This document shows positions 45,439-56,359 of a stretch of DNA of 64,000 nucleotides, piece after piece. The notes under the pieces are model-generated. The model did not search any database. It had not been told where the DNA came from and worked only from the letters and a program-made list of their open reading frames with translations. The translations under genes were made by a program, and so were the position numbers. Source of the DNA: Grifola frondosa (lineage: Eukaryota > Basidiomycota > Agaricomycetes > Polyporales > Grifolaceae); contig LUGG01000033.1 of NCBI GenBank assembly GCA_001683735.1, positions 248,001-312,000 on the forward strand, written 5' to 3'. Numbering within the stretch: the stretch's first letter is position 1; each line of letters starts with the position of its first letter.

Positions 45439-46676
45439 ATGTCGTCGTCCGCTGTCAGTACCAAAGAGGATCGACAACTGTGAGTGACGCCCGGCAGTCT
45501 TTACTCATCTAACATACCTACCGCACAGCTTCATCGCAACATATCGTTATGTATCAGTGCCCGGTCAGTGGTTTGCTCACAATCTCAAATCATTTCTCAT
45601 TCCTATCTGTCGCAGCTCTTCTGCTCTATGAGTACATTATCACGTTCGATCGTGAATATCAACTCGTCTGGAAGCGTCCATTCTCGGCGGCCACCTTACT
45701 TTTTTTGGTCGCAAGGTATTCTATGCTTCTCGCTTCATTCTTAACCTCCCAACAATATATCCAATATCGATAATGGTACAGTCCTCCTCCTATCGCTGTA
45801 GACTGTATTTGCTCACTCATAATTTCCAGAGCTGTTCTGCATTGGTTTGGTTGGTGGTAGCTTTCGAGCTACTCTTCCTTTTTCTTGTGTCCAGTGAGTA
45901 GTCATACAATATTCTCACTGCTGACCGGCAATTGATATTCTGTGAAGCATTCTCAGGTCTCCGAGCATATGCCTTGTCCGCTCGTAAATGGCAAATCACT
46001 TCATTGATATTTATCTTGTCCCTGGTTTCTTGCGGACCTACACCGGTAAGCTCTGTCCTCGACATTGAGCCTAGCGTGAATTGAAGTGCAACATGTACTT
46101 CTAGTTTCTGTACGTGCGCCAAGTAGCGGTTGTAGTTCCACCCCGGATCAATTGTACAACGGTGCCGTGGGTCTCGCCGGAGCTCAACGACATGTCAGTA
46201 AAATTCATTAATACCACTGCAGCTCGTTGACTGAATCCGTGCATCGTATAGATGTATGTAGTGCTGTCGGCTTCATATTGCGCAAGCGCTGTGCTCACGC
46301 AGCAATTCCAGTGAAATATATACGGCGTGCGGCAACGATCGCCGCGGACATATTCTTACCGTAACCATCCCGCAGACGTATTGGAATATGCTCAATCTCC
46401 ACGAAAACGATGCATCCCAATGCGACGCCGAAGATCAAGTCGCCCTTGTTTTGTCGGCTCGGTCCAGTTTGCGGTCTTCATCGAACCGCTCGATGCTGCT
46501 CTTGACCACGAATTATCGCTTTCTACGATCGATCGCAGTTCCTCGGATGATCATGGAGCTGATGGAGAGGGCGAACACGGGACATGCTGGACAATGACGA
46601 GGAAATGGAGTTAGGTCACAGCAGTGTTCATGAACCATCCTTGGCTGAACCCGGTTCATCCGGATTCAGAGAGTAA
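45439..46676 (+). pseudogene. DUF6533 membrane protein, copy 4 (frameshift and internal deletion)
   Basis: MSSSAVSTKEDRQ, FIATYRYVSVP, ALLLYEYIITFDREYQLVWK and FSAATLLFLVARYSMLL are in frame, but two bases are missing in the next stretch (GCTTCATTC for GAATTCATTC-type sequence), giving SFLTSQQYIQYR and a stop. Downstream, AFSGLRAYALSARKW survives. At about 46385 the CAGACGTATTGGAA of the exon for TM6 is joined directly to ATGCTCAATCTCC of the last exon, a deletion of several hundred bases relative to copies 3 and 5. The tail ends PGSSGFRE. Non-functional. Confidence 0.7.
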
Positions 46677-46934
46677 GCTAATAGGACTGTCATATTCTTT
46701 TGGTTGGTGTGTATTGCTATCCCGTCACTACGTCGTGCGCGCTGACGTTGGGCTTAAAAGAACACAGGAACTGGAGTCTGTCTGGTGTCAGGCATCGTCC
46801 GTCACTTTCCTACTCTCTTATCTACTTCTTTATATTTGTGGACGGAGGTTTCGCTGAACCGCTGTGCGATTTAAGTCCAGCGCAAGATAGTGTCCCCACA
46901 TCGTATATAACTGCGGCGGTACCGATGGCTTAGC

Positions 46935-47480
46935 ACGTTCACAATGCCAGGAGTTGTTGAGTTGATTTATTGGATGAATATGGAGGATCTCCTCGGGGTG
47001 CACTTGTAATACACTGTAAATATAAAAACGAAGATGCTTCCAGAAATTCTCTCGCTACCTGACAGAACGTAACAGACATCTTCCACCCACATAAATCCTT
47101 GATGGACCTGCATGCGAATGACAAGGCTCGGACCTTGAGCACGTCTCCATCGCGAGGCACAGCAGCACGACGGGTAGCATCGCTAAGCCGCATCACCTCT
47201 CTGGCTCACACCCCGCCAAACCCCGAGCGCACCCGTATCGATGACGAGCTGAACGAGCTGACGCCGGTGCTCACACACCTCACGCCGCTACAGCACATCC
47301 TGTGCAACCAACGCGGCTACCCACATTCGCCATGTTGCCCATGTCTGCTGCGGCATGGACACTGCGCGGTGGTTGGCGTTGATAAGAGCGTAAGCTAGCA
47401 CGCCCGCTCGTGCAGATGCTGGTGCTGTCCGACAGTCCCACTGCGCTCCGGTGGACCTCGTGCGATGATCATGGGATCAG
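46935..47480 (+). repeat. Truncated block Y/Z downstream of DUF6533 copy 4
   Basis: Starts as the other blocks (GGAGGATCTCCTCGGGGTGC at 46982, CAGAAATTCTCTCGCTACCT). It then contains the clearest family Z stretch on the plus strand, IDDELNELTPVLTHLTPLQH and ILCNQRGYPHSPCC (about 47240-47335), which explains the decayed HILRNL-type sequence in the other blocks. The Y half (MSDRAAYTT exon) is absent. Confidence 0.5.
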
Positions 47481-48090
47481 GCACTGTTCCGTTCATCGCG
47501 TAATCGGAGCGACGACGCCTGGCCCTGGGATCCCCTGATAGGTAACTCCTGCTGGTCTCTATACGCTATCTGTAATAGTTGATAAAGATCTCCAGACCAT
47601 GAGTACTTACTGACATATAAAACAGGTGTAACTGTAATATTTTACCTCGGAGGTCGCACAGCAGCGCAGGCCAGCGGCCATTCGTAGCATCGAGTATGGA
47701 ACGCGTCAGTACAAAAGGATTCCTACTAAACAACACGACAAATTAGGACTTGGTCGATGAGGTTGAAGGATGAACTTACGCGCCCAATACGCGCCCATAG
47801 CTTCGGCAGTTTCCACACAGGCAGAGTGCCCTCTTCCCCACTTATTTTAAACACTCAGCTTATGCTTCGCCTCGGAGCCCCGATTCTTGCTGTGAGCGTT
47901 GGCTTTTATTGTCGATTGCCAGCAGAGTACATCTTTTTCGTTCATGGCGAGCCGGCAGAATGGACTATGCTCGACGCTGGAGTTACCTACAGAACGCCAT
48001 TCATTCGAATTATTCTCGTGGAACATGCCGTTCTCAGTACGGGAAGAGAAGGAATGTTAACGAAGGAGCTGATGCCTGCTACTTTATGGG
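47481..48090. other. Interval with no recognised gene
   Basis: Plus-strand frames 47757-48095 are open (RLGAPILAVSVGFYC is hydrophobic) but have no relatives elsewhere in the window. The end (about 48087-48121) reads IEKASKKFRKAEH, which resembles EEASKEFMTAER at 49.28 kb, so the 3' edge is the first recognisable exon of the next Z copy. Confidence 0.3.
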
Positions 48091-49020
48091 CATAGAGAAA
48101 GCGAGCAAGAAGTTCAGGAAAGCGGAACACAGTGCGTGTCATTCCTTCTTGACGTGGTGCTCCGCGTCGCTGACTCTGAGAATACAGTATGCGGAGCGTC
48201 TCCCGCCCTTCACCCACGACGCTGACGCAGTCCATGCCGCTCTCACCGCGCATGCGCACTCTATAGGTCGAGCTCGCTGCGCTGGAGACACAGCTCATGG
48301 ATCCGTTGAATTTGCTGCTGAAGGAGGACGAGGTTGAGGCCGGCAAGCTGATCAGGTGCATGGTCGACGGTCAGCGGTGCGTGGATCAGATCAACCATGT
48401 GAAAGATGATATTAGGAAGCTCGTGAGCATGATGCTTGTTTGGAGGAGGACAGACATTGTGACGAGAGGCAAGCGGCGAAGAAGGGCAATAGCGCGAAGA
48501 ACACGGGAGCCGAGCCCGAGCCTGAAACCAAGCTCGAGACTCCCGACGTCAGGGACATCGTTGAGATGGACCGGCGCATCGGAAGTTCTAGAGCTCATTG
48601 GCTCCTCCACGTCTCTCGACGAGGCAAGTAAATTTGGCTCTCTACGAACACATCCACGAACTAATTGGACGACACACAGCTACTCCCATTCCCCTGTCCT
48701 CTCCTATGCTGACGTGCCCACCTTCCCGACACAGGCCCGCTACATCGACTCAGTCTCCCTCCGCCTAGCTCCTCGGCTTCAACCTCGCACGCATCTCCAC
48801 GGTGAGCGCACAGCAGTACGGCGCACAGCGGCGCCTGCCACACCCCATCGCCATGAAACCCGCCTGGATGGCGGTCCTTCCTAGTACAGCACCGTCATCG
48901 CATCCGCTGTGTTTGATGCGGAAACGGTTTGCTGATGCTGGAGGCGGGCATCCAGTAAGTGCGATCGATGTGGGACGCGTGTGAAATGCTCGCCGAGCGA
49001 TTGTGACACCGTGCACGGTG
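48091..49020 (+). pseudogene. Coiled-coil family Z, copy 3
   Basis: IEKASKKFRKAEH, a GTGCGT intron (48132-48187), then in successive frames FTHDADAVHAALTAHAH, and DPLNLLLKEDEVEAGKLIRC, MVDGQRCVDQINHVKDDIRK and LVSMMLVW (48297-48445), a Lys/Glu-rich linker (KKGNSAKNTGAEPEPETK, frame 3), DVRDIVEMDRRIGSSRAH and, after an intron, ARYIDSVSLRL (48740-48775). This is the most informative Z copy. The proteins were helical coiled-coil proteins of unknown role. At least two frame changes make it non-functional. Confidence 0.48.
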
Positions 49021-49239
49021 ACTCTCCGCAGAGCTCCAGGTGCTTGTACATGTGGCCATGTGGAATGAAGTGTTAATGCTGATGTCTATGAGACCCAAGA
49101 CGTCCAGGATGGTGTAGACGCATTGATGTGGCAGGATTGTGAAGTTCTTTGGCTGTTTGCCTTCAAGAGCTACTCGAGCGATGACAAGGCGAACGCGCCT
49201 GCCCGCTGGCATCGCAGAGGCGATCGGAGCGGCGAGGCC

Positions 49240-49590
49240 TCCGGGAATACATTTCGAGCTGCTTCATAGGTGCAGAAGAGGCAAGCAAGGAGTTCATGAC
49301 GGCTGAGCGCAGTGCGTGTTCTCTCTTCTCCGAGTAATCCTCCGTATATCTGACCATCTCTTGTCCCGCAACGCAGAACACCACCGTGCGCTAATTCTGG
49401 TCCTTCCCTGCCTCATCGCGCCTGGCATCCCCCACGACGCCCGTGCCATCTACCTTGCTCTCTCAGCCCTTGCATGCATGCAGGCCAAACTTGCCGCGCT
49501 GGAGACGGAGCTCGCGGATCCGTCGAACTTGCTGTTGAAGGCTGTGGATCTGCCATGTCGCGTATCAATGTGAGGCGATTTTCTGATACT
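49240..49590 (+). pseudogene. Coiled-coil family Z, copy 4 (5' fragment)
   Basis: CFIGAEEASKEFMTAER (about 49260-49310), a GTGCGT...AACGCAG intron, then HHRALILVLPCLIAPGIPHD and ARAIYLALSALACMQAKLAA, LETELADPSNLLLKAVDLP (49380-49560). This is the best-preserved version of the second exon. It then runs into block V. Confidence 0.48.
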
Positions 49591-50370
49591 GTACGAATGT
49601 GATACCACTCTGAAACATATGTGGATATAATCCGTGTTCCATACCTTCGTTGGTGCGTTATGTGCCCCGGCTTGCTCGTTTCTCTGTGTCGCCGTGATTG
49701 CTATCTACATCTGGGCAAAAATTGGAGCCAACCATCAAGGAACCCCTCCCCACGTACGCAAAGCTCCTCCTTGGGATTCCAAACGCTGGCGCACGATGTT
49801 TAGCGTCGCGGACCGTGCATTTCGTCTGGACCCGACACGACCATTCCATCTGTGTTTGATGTGGAAATGGTGGCGCTGATGTTACAGAGTAGCGTCGAAT
49901 ACGAATGGTGGATCACAATTATGAGAGTCGGATGCCCGAAGAGCGGTGGCCTGCTGGACACCGCGCGGGGGGCGTTCGTGCTTGGTGCGAGGCGCAGGTA
50001 GATGTGCGAGTGCAGTGTCCGGTGACAGTGCAGCTGCGCGCATGGGACTTGATGTGGCCAATGAATGCGGTTATTCAGGGAAGGATCATCTCCCACTGCA
50101 CGCAATTTCCCTTTCTCATTATTCTTCTCAATGTCTCCCACGTCTCGTTCGCTGTCCGCTTTGCCTTGGATTCTTATGATAGAGTTTGCGTTGCATCGCC
50201 ATTCCTCTCACGCATGAGCCTGTTGATGAATTGCATGCGGCATCCCTATTAACACGAGAACAAATATAGGACATATGTTTTCGTCTCTACTCTACTGCGT
50301 TAACTTCTAGGACTCTTGCTCGGCTCTTGCCATACTCTGCCCCATCCTCGGCGAGGCAGTGAGCGCTGCA
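49591..50370 (+). repeat. Dispersed block V, copy 3 (long form)
   Basis: Homologue of 35.95-36.76 kb (see landmarks there), including GATGCCCGAAGAGCGGTGGC at 49931 and the portion shared with 15.24-15.56 kb from about 50105. Frames differ from copy 2. Confidence 0.55.
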
Positions 50371-50700
50371 TATATTTCGTGTGGGCAATTCCGAGTGGGC
50401 GAACGCACAGCCTGGATCCGCGGTCTCCGTTGCTTCTGTTCGTATTTCATCTATCAAGCTATGAATCATTGCGGCTTGATACACAGCCTGTGGTTCGGCT
50501 TCCCTGCAACGTACCCTTGCAACTTGGATTGTTTGTTCGTAGTGATTGTCTTCCATCTTTCCGTGCTGTGCCTGGCACAAGATGTCGTGGCCAACACGCA
50601 GTTCTATATTTTTTGTTCAGCTTACTGATGCTCCCAGTGACATGTATGATACGGATTGCGATATTAGGCAAGTGATCTATCCTGGTGCCATGAAAAACAA
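50371..50700 (+). pseudogene. Family X, 3' fragment upstream of DUF6533 copy 5
   Basis: Late X exon only: FGFPATYPCNLDCLFVVIVF then HLSVLCLAQDVVANTQFY (50500-50620), ending at the conserved GTTCAGCTTACTGATGCTCC. The 5' two thirds of X are replaced by block V. Confidence 0.45.
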
Positions 50701-50958
50701 CTCATATCAACTGTTGAAAGTGAACTTCTAGATGTTCCTTCTCGTTCTCCGGGACCGAAAAATGGAAGTTGGCATCTTACGTGGGCGTCATCTGTGGTAC
50801 TGAAGCGAGGATTCATTCAAGTTATCCTTCCTGACTTCTTGTTCTGACTGCGAGGATATCGCAGTTTGGTGATGTTGTCGTCCGAGTGGATATAAGAGTA
50901 CAGTCTCCCCGTCTCTACTAGAGCATTGAGTCCAAAGTGGTCCTTACTACATCACACC
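50701..50958 (+). promoter_or_regulatory. Promoter region of DUF6533 copy 5
   Basis: GTTCTGACTGCGAGGATATC, GCAGTTTGGTGATGTTGTCG (about 50842-50880) and GATATAAGAG at 50889-50898, 61 bp before the ATG at 50959, as in copy 3. Confidence 0.45.
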
Positions 50959-52642
50959 ATGTCACCTGCACTCAACGCTGAAGAAGATCGACAACTGTGA
51001 GTGACTCCTACCGCAATCTCTTCCTCATCTAATACACCCTACCACACAGCTTCATCGATATATGTTGCATTGTATCGGCAACTGGTCAGTGATTCACATA
51101 CAACCTCTGAGCATTTTCTGATTAGTGTTTGTCACAGCTCTTCTGGTCTACGAGTACATTATCACGTTGGACCGTGAATATCAGCTCGTATGGAAGCAGC
51201 GTCGATTCACGGCGGCTACCTTGCTTTTTGTGGTCGCAAGGTATTCACTGCTTCTAGAATTCATTCTTAACCTCCCCACCGCATATCCAATATCGAGAAT
51301 GGTATAGTTTTCGTCCCGCTACTGTAGGCTGTCTTTGCTCACTCATAATTTCCAGAGTTGTTCTGCGCTGATTTGGTTGACGACAGCTTTGGAGATGCTC
51401 TTCCTTTTTCTTGTGGCCGGTGAGTAGCCATATATTATTCTTACTCCTAACCATCAAATGATATTTTGTGAAGCATTCTCCAGTCTGCGAGCATATGCCT
51501 TGTCTGGTCGTCAATGGCAAATAGCGTCCTTGATATTCATCTTGTCACTCGTTCAATGCGGAATTGTCCTGGTGAGCTCTGTCCTCGACATTCAGCCTGC
51601 AATGAAATTTAAGTGCGACACGTACTTCTAGTTTGCAGATGTGCGGCAAATAGTGGTTGTAGCTCCGTCTCCGATCAATTGTACAGCGGTGCCTTTGTAC
51701 TCACTGGAGCTCAACAACATGTCAGTCAAATTCATTTATGCTGCTGCTGCTCATTGACTGAATCCGTGCATCATATAGATGTATGTAATGCAGTTGGCCT
51801 CATATTCGCTGAAGCTCTTTGCTCACGCGATAACCTAAGTGGCATATGTAGCGCGTGCGGCCACAATCACTGCAGATATATTTGTTATTGCAGTAACCAT
51901 ACACCAGACATACTGGCAAAGACGAGCTGCCGCGGAGGCTAATGTGCGAACTCCATTACACACGGTCATCCTGAGGGATGGTACGTTTCCATTCCTGTCT
52001 CGAAATATGAGCGACCTGATGAGACTCTATCAGGTACGGTATACTTCTTGTAGGTTATTAAAAGTTGAAATATGCCTAATCTTAATTGATAAGGGTGTAT
52101 TCGCTAGTGCTTTGTTGCTGATGAACATTGGAGATATTGTATTCTTCTATTTTGGACAAACCTTTGTAGGGAGATTTGGTTTGAATCACTACCAACCTAA
52201 CTCACGAGCCTCATATGCTGTCATTAGCAGGACTTCTCATATATTAGTGAATTCATAGATCCGTGAGTAACCAAAATTAATTGCTCTTCATTCTGATCGG
52301 TATTGACATTCATTGCTGCACAGAATAACAGCGATTCTCATCTCGCGGTTCATGCTCAATCTCCGCAAGGTCGATGCATCCCAATGCGGCACAGAAGATC
52401 CAAGTCGCCCGTCGTTTGTCGGCTCGGTCCAGTTTGCAGCTTTCGTTGAACCCCTCAGTGCCCCCCTCGACCACGAATTCTCGCTCTCTGCGATAGATCG
52501 CAGTTCCTTGGACGAGCAGATAGGCAATAGAGAGGGCGAGCACGACGACATGGTGGGCAATGACGAGGAAATCGAGTTAGGGCAGATCAGTTTTCATGAG
52601 CCATCTCAGGGCGAAGCCGGTCCATCTGGGTTCAGGGAATAA
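50959..52642 (+). pseudogene. DUF6533 membrane protein, copy 5 (nearly intact, one splice acceptor lost)
   Basis: MSPALNAEEDRQ, FIDICCIVSAT, ALLVYEYIITLDREYQLVWK, FTAATLLFVVARYSLLLEFI, SCSALIWLTTALEMLFLFLV, FSSLRAYALSGRQWQIASLI, FADVRQIVVVAPSPINCT, VARAATITADIFVIAVT, VRTPLHTVILRDG, GTVYF, LLMNIGDIVFFYFGQTF, QDFSYISEFIDP, ITAILISRFMLNLRKVD and the tail to GEAGPSGFRE are all in frame. The single visible fault is before the small exon SLTESVHHIDV: copies 1-4 have ACTGCAG at the intron end, here it is GCTGCTGCTGCT with no AG (about 51743-51755). The exon may be skipped or an alternative acceptor (ATATAG, about 51777) used; I call it a probable pseudogene but it could still make a variant protein. 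Confidence 0.6.
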
Positions 52643-52794
52643 GAGTGATATGTTTTTGGTTCGTGCGATATTACCATCCCGTCATCACATCGCTGTGCTG
52701 ATACTGAGACTAGAAGCAAGGTGCATGGAGGAACTGGAGTGTTATACGCGCTTCGGCACAGACGGCCTAGCACGTTCACAATGGCGGAAGTTGT

Positions 52795-53780
52795 GTCATT
52801 GATTTATTGAATAAATATGCAGGATCTCTTCCTGATGCGCTTGTGATACACTGAAGACTACCAAAATGAAGAAAGCACAATTATAATGCCTCCAGACATT
52901 ATCTCGCGACCCGACGGAACGTGACCTACATCTTCCACCCTCTTGAATTCTCGATGACCGTGCGTGCGAGAAGCCAGACTCTGACCTTGAGCCTGTCTCC
53001 ATCGCGAGCGCACATCAGCATGATGCGCAGCGCTGCCAGCTGCACCCCGCCTCCGGATCGCGCCCCGCCTGGTCCAGAGCACCCATATCAATGATGGTTA
53101 GACCAGTTACGCCAGTGCTCACGCGCTCGTGGTTCTCCCACACATCCTGCACAACCTGACGCACATACGTATTGCTTGCCACGTTGTACATGTCTGCTGC
53201 GGCGTTGCAGGGCATGTGGTGGCGGGCGTGAAGAGAACAGGCCGCTGATGCAGAGGTACGTGAGGCTGCCAGAGGACCGCGTCGGGAGTGTCAGGCGGCG
53301 CGTGAAGGAGCTGGAGATGCGCACGAGTTGACAAGTCGGGCTGCCCTCCGGACGCTCGCTGCGCTACAGCTCCCCACTCGTGCTGATACTGGCTGTCTGA
53401 CGACCAAGCTGCGCTCCGCGAACTGTGGGTCTCACGGGATGATCCCAAGGTCTGACATAGGATCGATCTGTGAAAAGGAGAGCCGTCAGTCGCATGTGCA
53501 GTTGGTGACAGTAGGAATCAGTACCTGAGTCTTTTCAGCGTAAGCGTGTTGCCAAAATTACTGCGCACTCTGTGAACGAGGGAGTTAACTGTCTCCACAC
53601 CCTTGTCTGCAAAGAATGGCCATGAAGCACAAGCAGGATCCTGACATCATCACACATGAACGCACCATACAGACATGAGGGCGATTATCATGCCCAATGT
53701 ATACACCACACCGACCTGGAAGACACCTACAGAAATTTAACATGGGCATCTAAGGACGACTGCGACGTACTGCATCTTCC
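52795..53780 (-). repeat. Block Y/Z downstream of DUF6533 copy 5
   Basis: Landmarks: GCAGGATCTCTTCCTGATGC (52819), CCAGACATTATCTCGCGACC, CATCCTGCACAACCTGACGC, plus-strand YVRLPEDRVGSVRRRVKELE (53250-53320), CTCACGGGATGATCCCAAGG, and GAGCCGTCAGTCGCATGTGC. The right part (53.58-53.78) corresponds to 28.26-28.46 kb; the MSDRAAYTT exon is missing. Confidence 0.5.
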
Positions 53781-53817
53781 AGGATATTCTCGAGACTGTA
53801 GTCACCGCCCGCCTTAT

Positions 53818-54095
53818 GGGATGAGTGATCTTGTCGTGCGGACCTGATGAGCCAGACTCGATAGTAACGCGATCACCTTCGCGTTGAATAATACTTCGGT
53901 TCATCTGCTTGAGGATGTGAGCGAGAATTCAATGCAGAGTGATCGTCGGATGGTTTAAGCGCCTTTGAGCGCTGGTGATGTCGGTAATTCCCAAATTAGA
54001 TCAACGGCGGTGAACGAGCTATACTCTTCAATCCGCGACCCGTCCGACAAAAATGTTTGGCGCAATCCCGACCTGGGTCTCTAACAACGTAGGTG
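53818..54095. repeat. Second copy of the 32.8-33.06 kb segment, cut by the copia LTR
   Basis: GATGAGTGATCTTGTCGTGC is a minus-strand E-family exon (SSGPHDKITHP), followed by TTTAAGCGCCTTTGAGCGC, GAACGAGCTATACTCTTCAA and CGCAATCCCGACCTGGGTCT. Similarity to the first copy stops at GGGTCTC (about 54092), which places the edge of the inserted copia element there or within a dozen bases. Confidence 0.58.
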
Positions 54096-54473
54096 ATGCG
54101 ACAGCGGAACGACTGAGTGACAAGACAAGACCGGAGAGGGAGCTGCAGTGACGCGGAGGTCAGCGGAATGCTCCAGGTGTAAAACTCTGTATTCATACCT
54201 GCAGTGACGCGGAGGTCACTGCATGACTTGTAAGTGTTAATACAATGAAACAGAAGTAAGAAGACGTACGTGGAATGCTCCAGGTGTAAAACTCTGGAGT
54301 ATCCGGTACTCGTTAAGCTACTTAAGTAGAATAGAGTCGTCTTGTAAGGTAATCGGGATGCAAGACATTCAATGGAACAAAACAACAAAGAGAACAATAC
54401 AAACAAGAGAAAGTCGACCGTGCGTGTATTGTAAACACGCCGTACAATAACGAAGTCTCAGATTGCAACACTC
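54096..54473 (-). repeat. Ty1/copia 3' LTR
   Basis: On the minus strand the pol stop (54478) is followed by a purine-rich tract (GGTTTGAGGGGGAG) and then TGTTGCAATCTGAGACTTCG, the expected LTR start. The LTR extends to about 54095-54104, where flanking similarity with 33.06 kb ends. Within it CCAGGTGTAAAACTCTG occurs twice (about 54173 and 54279) and TGACGCGGAGGTCA twice (about 54151, 54205). The matching 5' LTR is not present in the window, so the far edge is approximate. Confidence 0.6.
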
Positions 54474-54935
54474 CCCCTCAAACCTTCGAGAGTCCCATGG
54501 ACAAAGCGAAGTGTTTGCACTTCAACGACGGCAGCGCTTTCGTCAGGATATCGGCCGTCATATCTTCTGTCGGGCAATAGGACAGTGAGATTTTGCCCTC
54601 GGCAATAGCGTAGCGAATAAAATGGAATCGGATGTCGATATGCTTGGTTCGCGCATGGAAGCGGTCGTCCTTAGCGAGTGCGATAGCGGACTGATTGTCG
54701 GAGCGGAGAGGAAGGGGGTGTTCCGGGTCGCCGAAGAGCTCTTTGATGAAGGAGCGGAGCCAGATGGCTTCTTTGCTGGCGTGCGTCAGTGCTACGTATT
54801 CGGCCTCGGTCGTCGAGAGCGTGACGAGGTCCTGGCATTTCGAAGACCATGAAACTGCACCGCCGTTGAGCATAAAAACGTAGCCCGAAATTGCACGACG
54901 CCCTTCCGTGCTCATGCCGTCAGCATCGGAGTAGC

Positions 54936-55538
54936 TAGTGTTGTGCGGGCCTGGCTTGGCTTGAAAGCCACGGCTTTGGCCCGGCTTCAGATGGCTCTGG
55001 CTTCGTTTGAATGTCAGGCCGGGCCTTGAGCCGTCGAAAGCCTAAGCCGGGGCTTGGCTTTGGCTCAGGCCCCGGCTTTTTTGTACAACTTCTTTTTTTT
55101 AGTATCTGATCCAAAAATTTCCTGCAGTGGTGCTACAATATTGGATGTAATAGCCTGTAGATATAGCTAGTGAAAATGTAGTGAAAAAATGGCGAAAATG
55201 TTTCGAAAACCCAATATCACCTTGCTGCAGACCCTAATTGGGAAGGTATGCAACTAAATTGGGAATTATGACAGAGAATCAACAAGTTTTCGGGTTTGAT
55301 TGTGAAAACTTGCAGCGAAACTTCATTTTGAGATTTCAAAATTAATGTAAATGTTTTTCACTGATGTGAATTACTACATACTAAAAGCCCCGGCCTGACG
55401 GCTTGGCTTTGGCTGGCTTGACCCTTAGGCCAGGCCGCAAGCCCTCGCAAGCCATCCTTCATGGCTCGGCTCGGCCCGGCCTGCTTAGGGCTTGGCTTGG
55501 CTGGCTTGACGGCCTGAAGCTGGGCCCGCACAACACTA
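54936..55538. mobile_element. hAT-type MITE inserted in copia RNase H region
   Basis: 603 bp bounded by perfect 16-bp inverted repeats TAGTGTTGTGCGGGCC (left, 54936-54951) and its complement GGCCCGCACAACACTA (right, 55523-55538). They are flanked by an 8-bp direct du­plication GGAGTAGC (54928-54935 and 55539-55546). The 8-bp target duplication and TA-x-TG ends are hallmarks of the hAT superfamily. The ends are GC-rich with many GGCTTGGCTT-like subterminal words; the centre (about 55080-55380) is AT-rich and has no coding capacity. Removing the element and one duplication restores the copia frame (GYSDAD), which proves the insertion. Confidence 0.9.
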
Positions 55539-56359
55539 GGAGTAGCCCACAATATCATTGTCTTCCGAGCCGCCTAGCACGAGCCAGACGTCCGCGGTCC
55601 CCTTGAGGTATTGATAGACACGCTTCAGTGCATTCCAGTGCGTGATGCCGGGTTGCACCCAAATTGAGCGAGTTGTCCGACAGCAAACGTGATATCGGGA
55701 CGAGTAGCGACAGAGACATACTGTAATGCTCCCAATGCTTCTAAATATGGCTTGTCTCGCATCGTGGCATATTCAGCGGTGGAGACGGGGCATTGATCAA
55801 TGGAGAGCCGAACATGAGGATCCATGGGCTGAGCGAGAGGCTTTGCATCTGAGAAACCGTAGCACGAGATGATGGACTCGATGTATGCGCGCGCTGCGAG
55901 AGCGCAATCGTGTGCTTCTCGAGATTGCGCCGGACTTCGATGCCGAGGAGCCAGTGAAGTTCTCCGTTGTCCGTGATTTCAAGTTCGGACTGGATCATTT
56001 CCTTGAGACGAAGCAGGTTAGCGAGTAGGGAGCAGACAAGTGTCATGTCGTCGATGTGAAGAAATATGATTGAGATTTCACCGTCGGGATGACGCTGATA
56101 GAAAACGGCGTGATCGTGCTCGAGCCATACGAGTTTGAAGCTTTCAAGGATCTTGCGTAGACGAACATACCAGCGTCGTCCTGATTGATGAAGCCCATAG
56201 AGTGCGACTAGAAGGAGTAATATTTGGCCAGCTGTTAGGCCGTCAAGCTCGATGTCGGGAGGAGGGCGCATGTAAATCTTCTCATCTTCCTGCAGCTTGC
56301 CATAGAGGTATGCGCTCTTGACGTCGACTTGGTGAGTGAACCAGCCATTTCGGGCAGCA

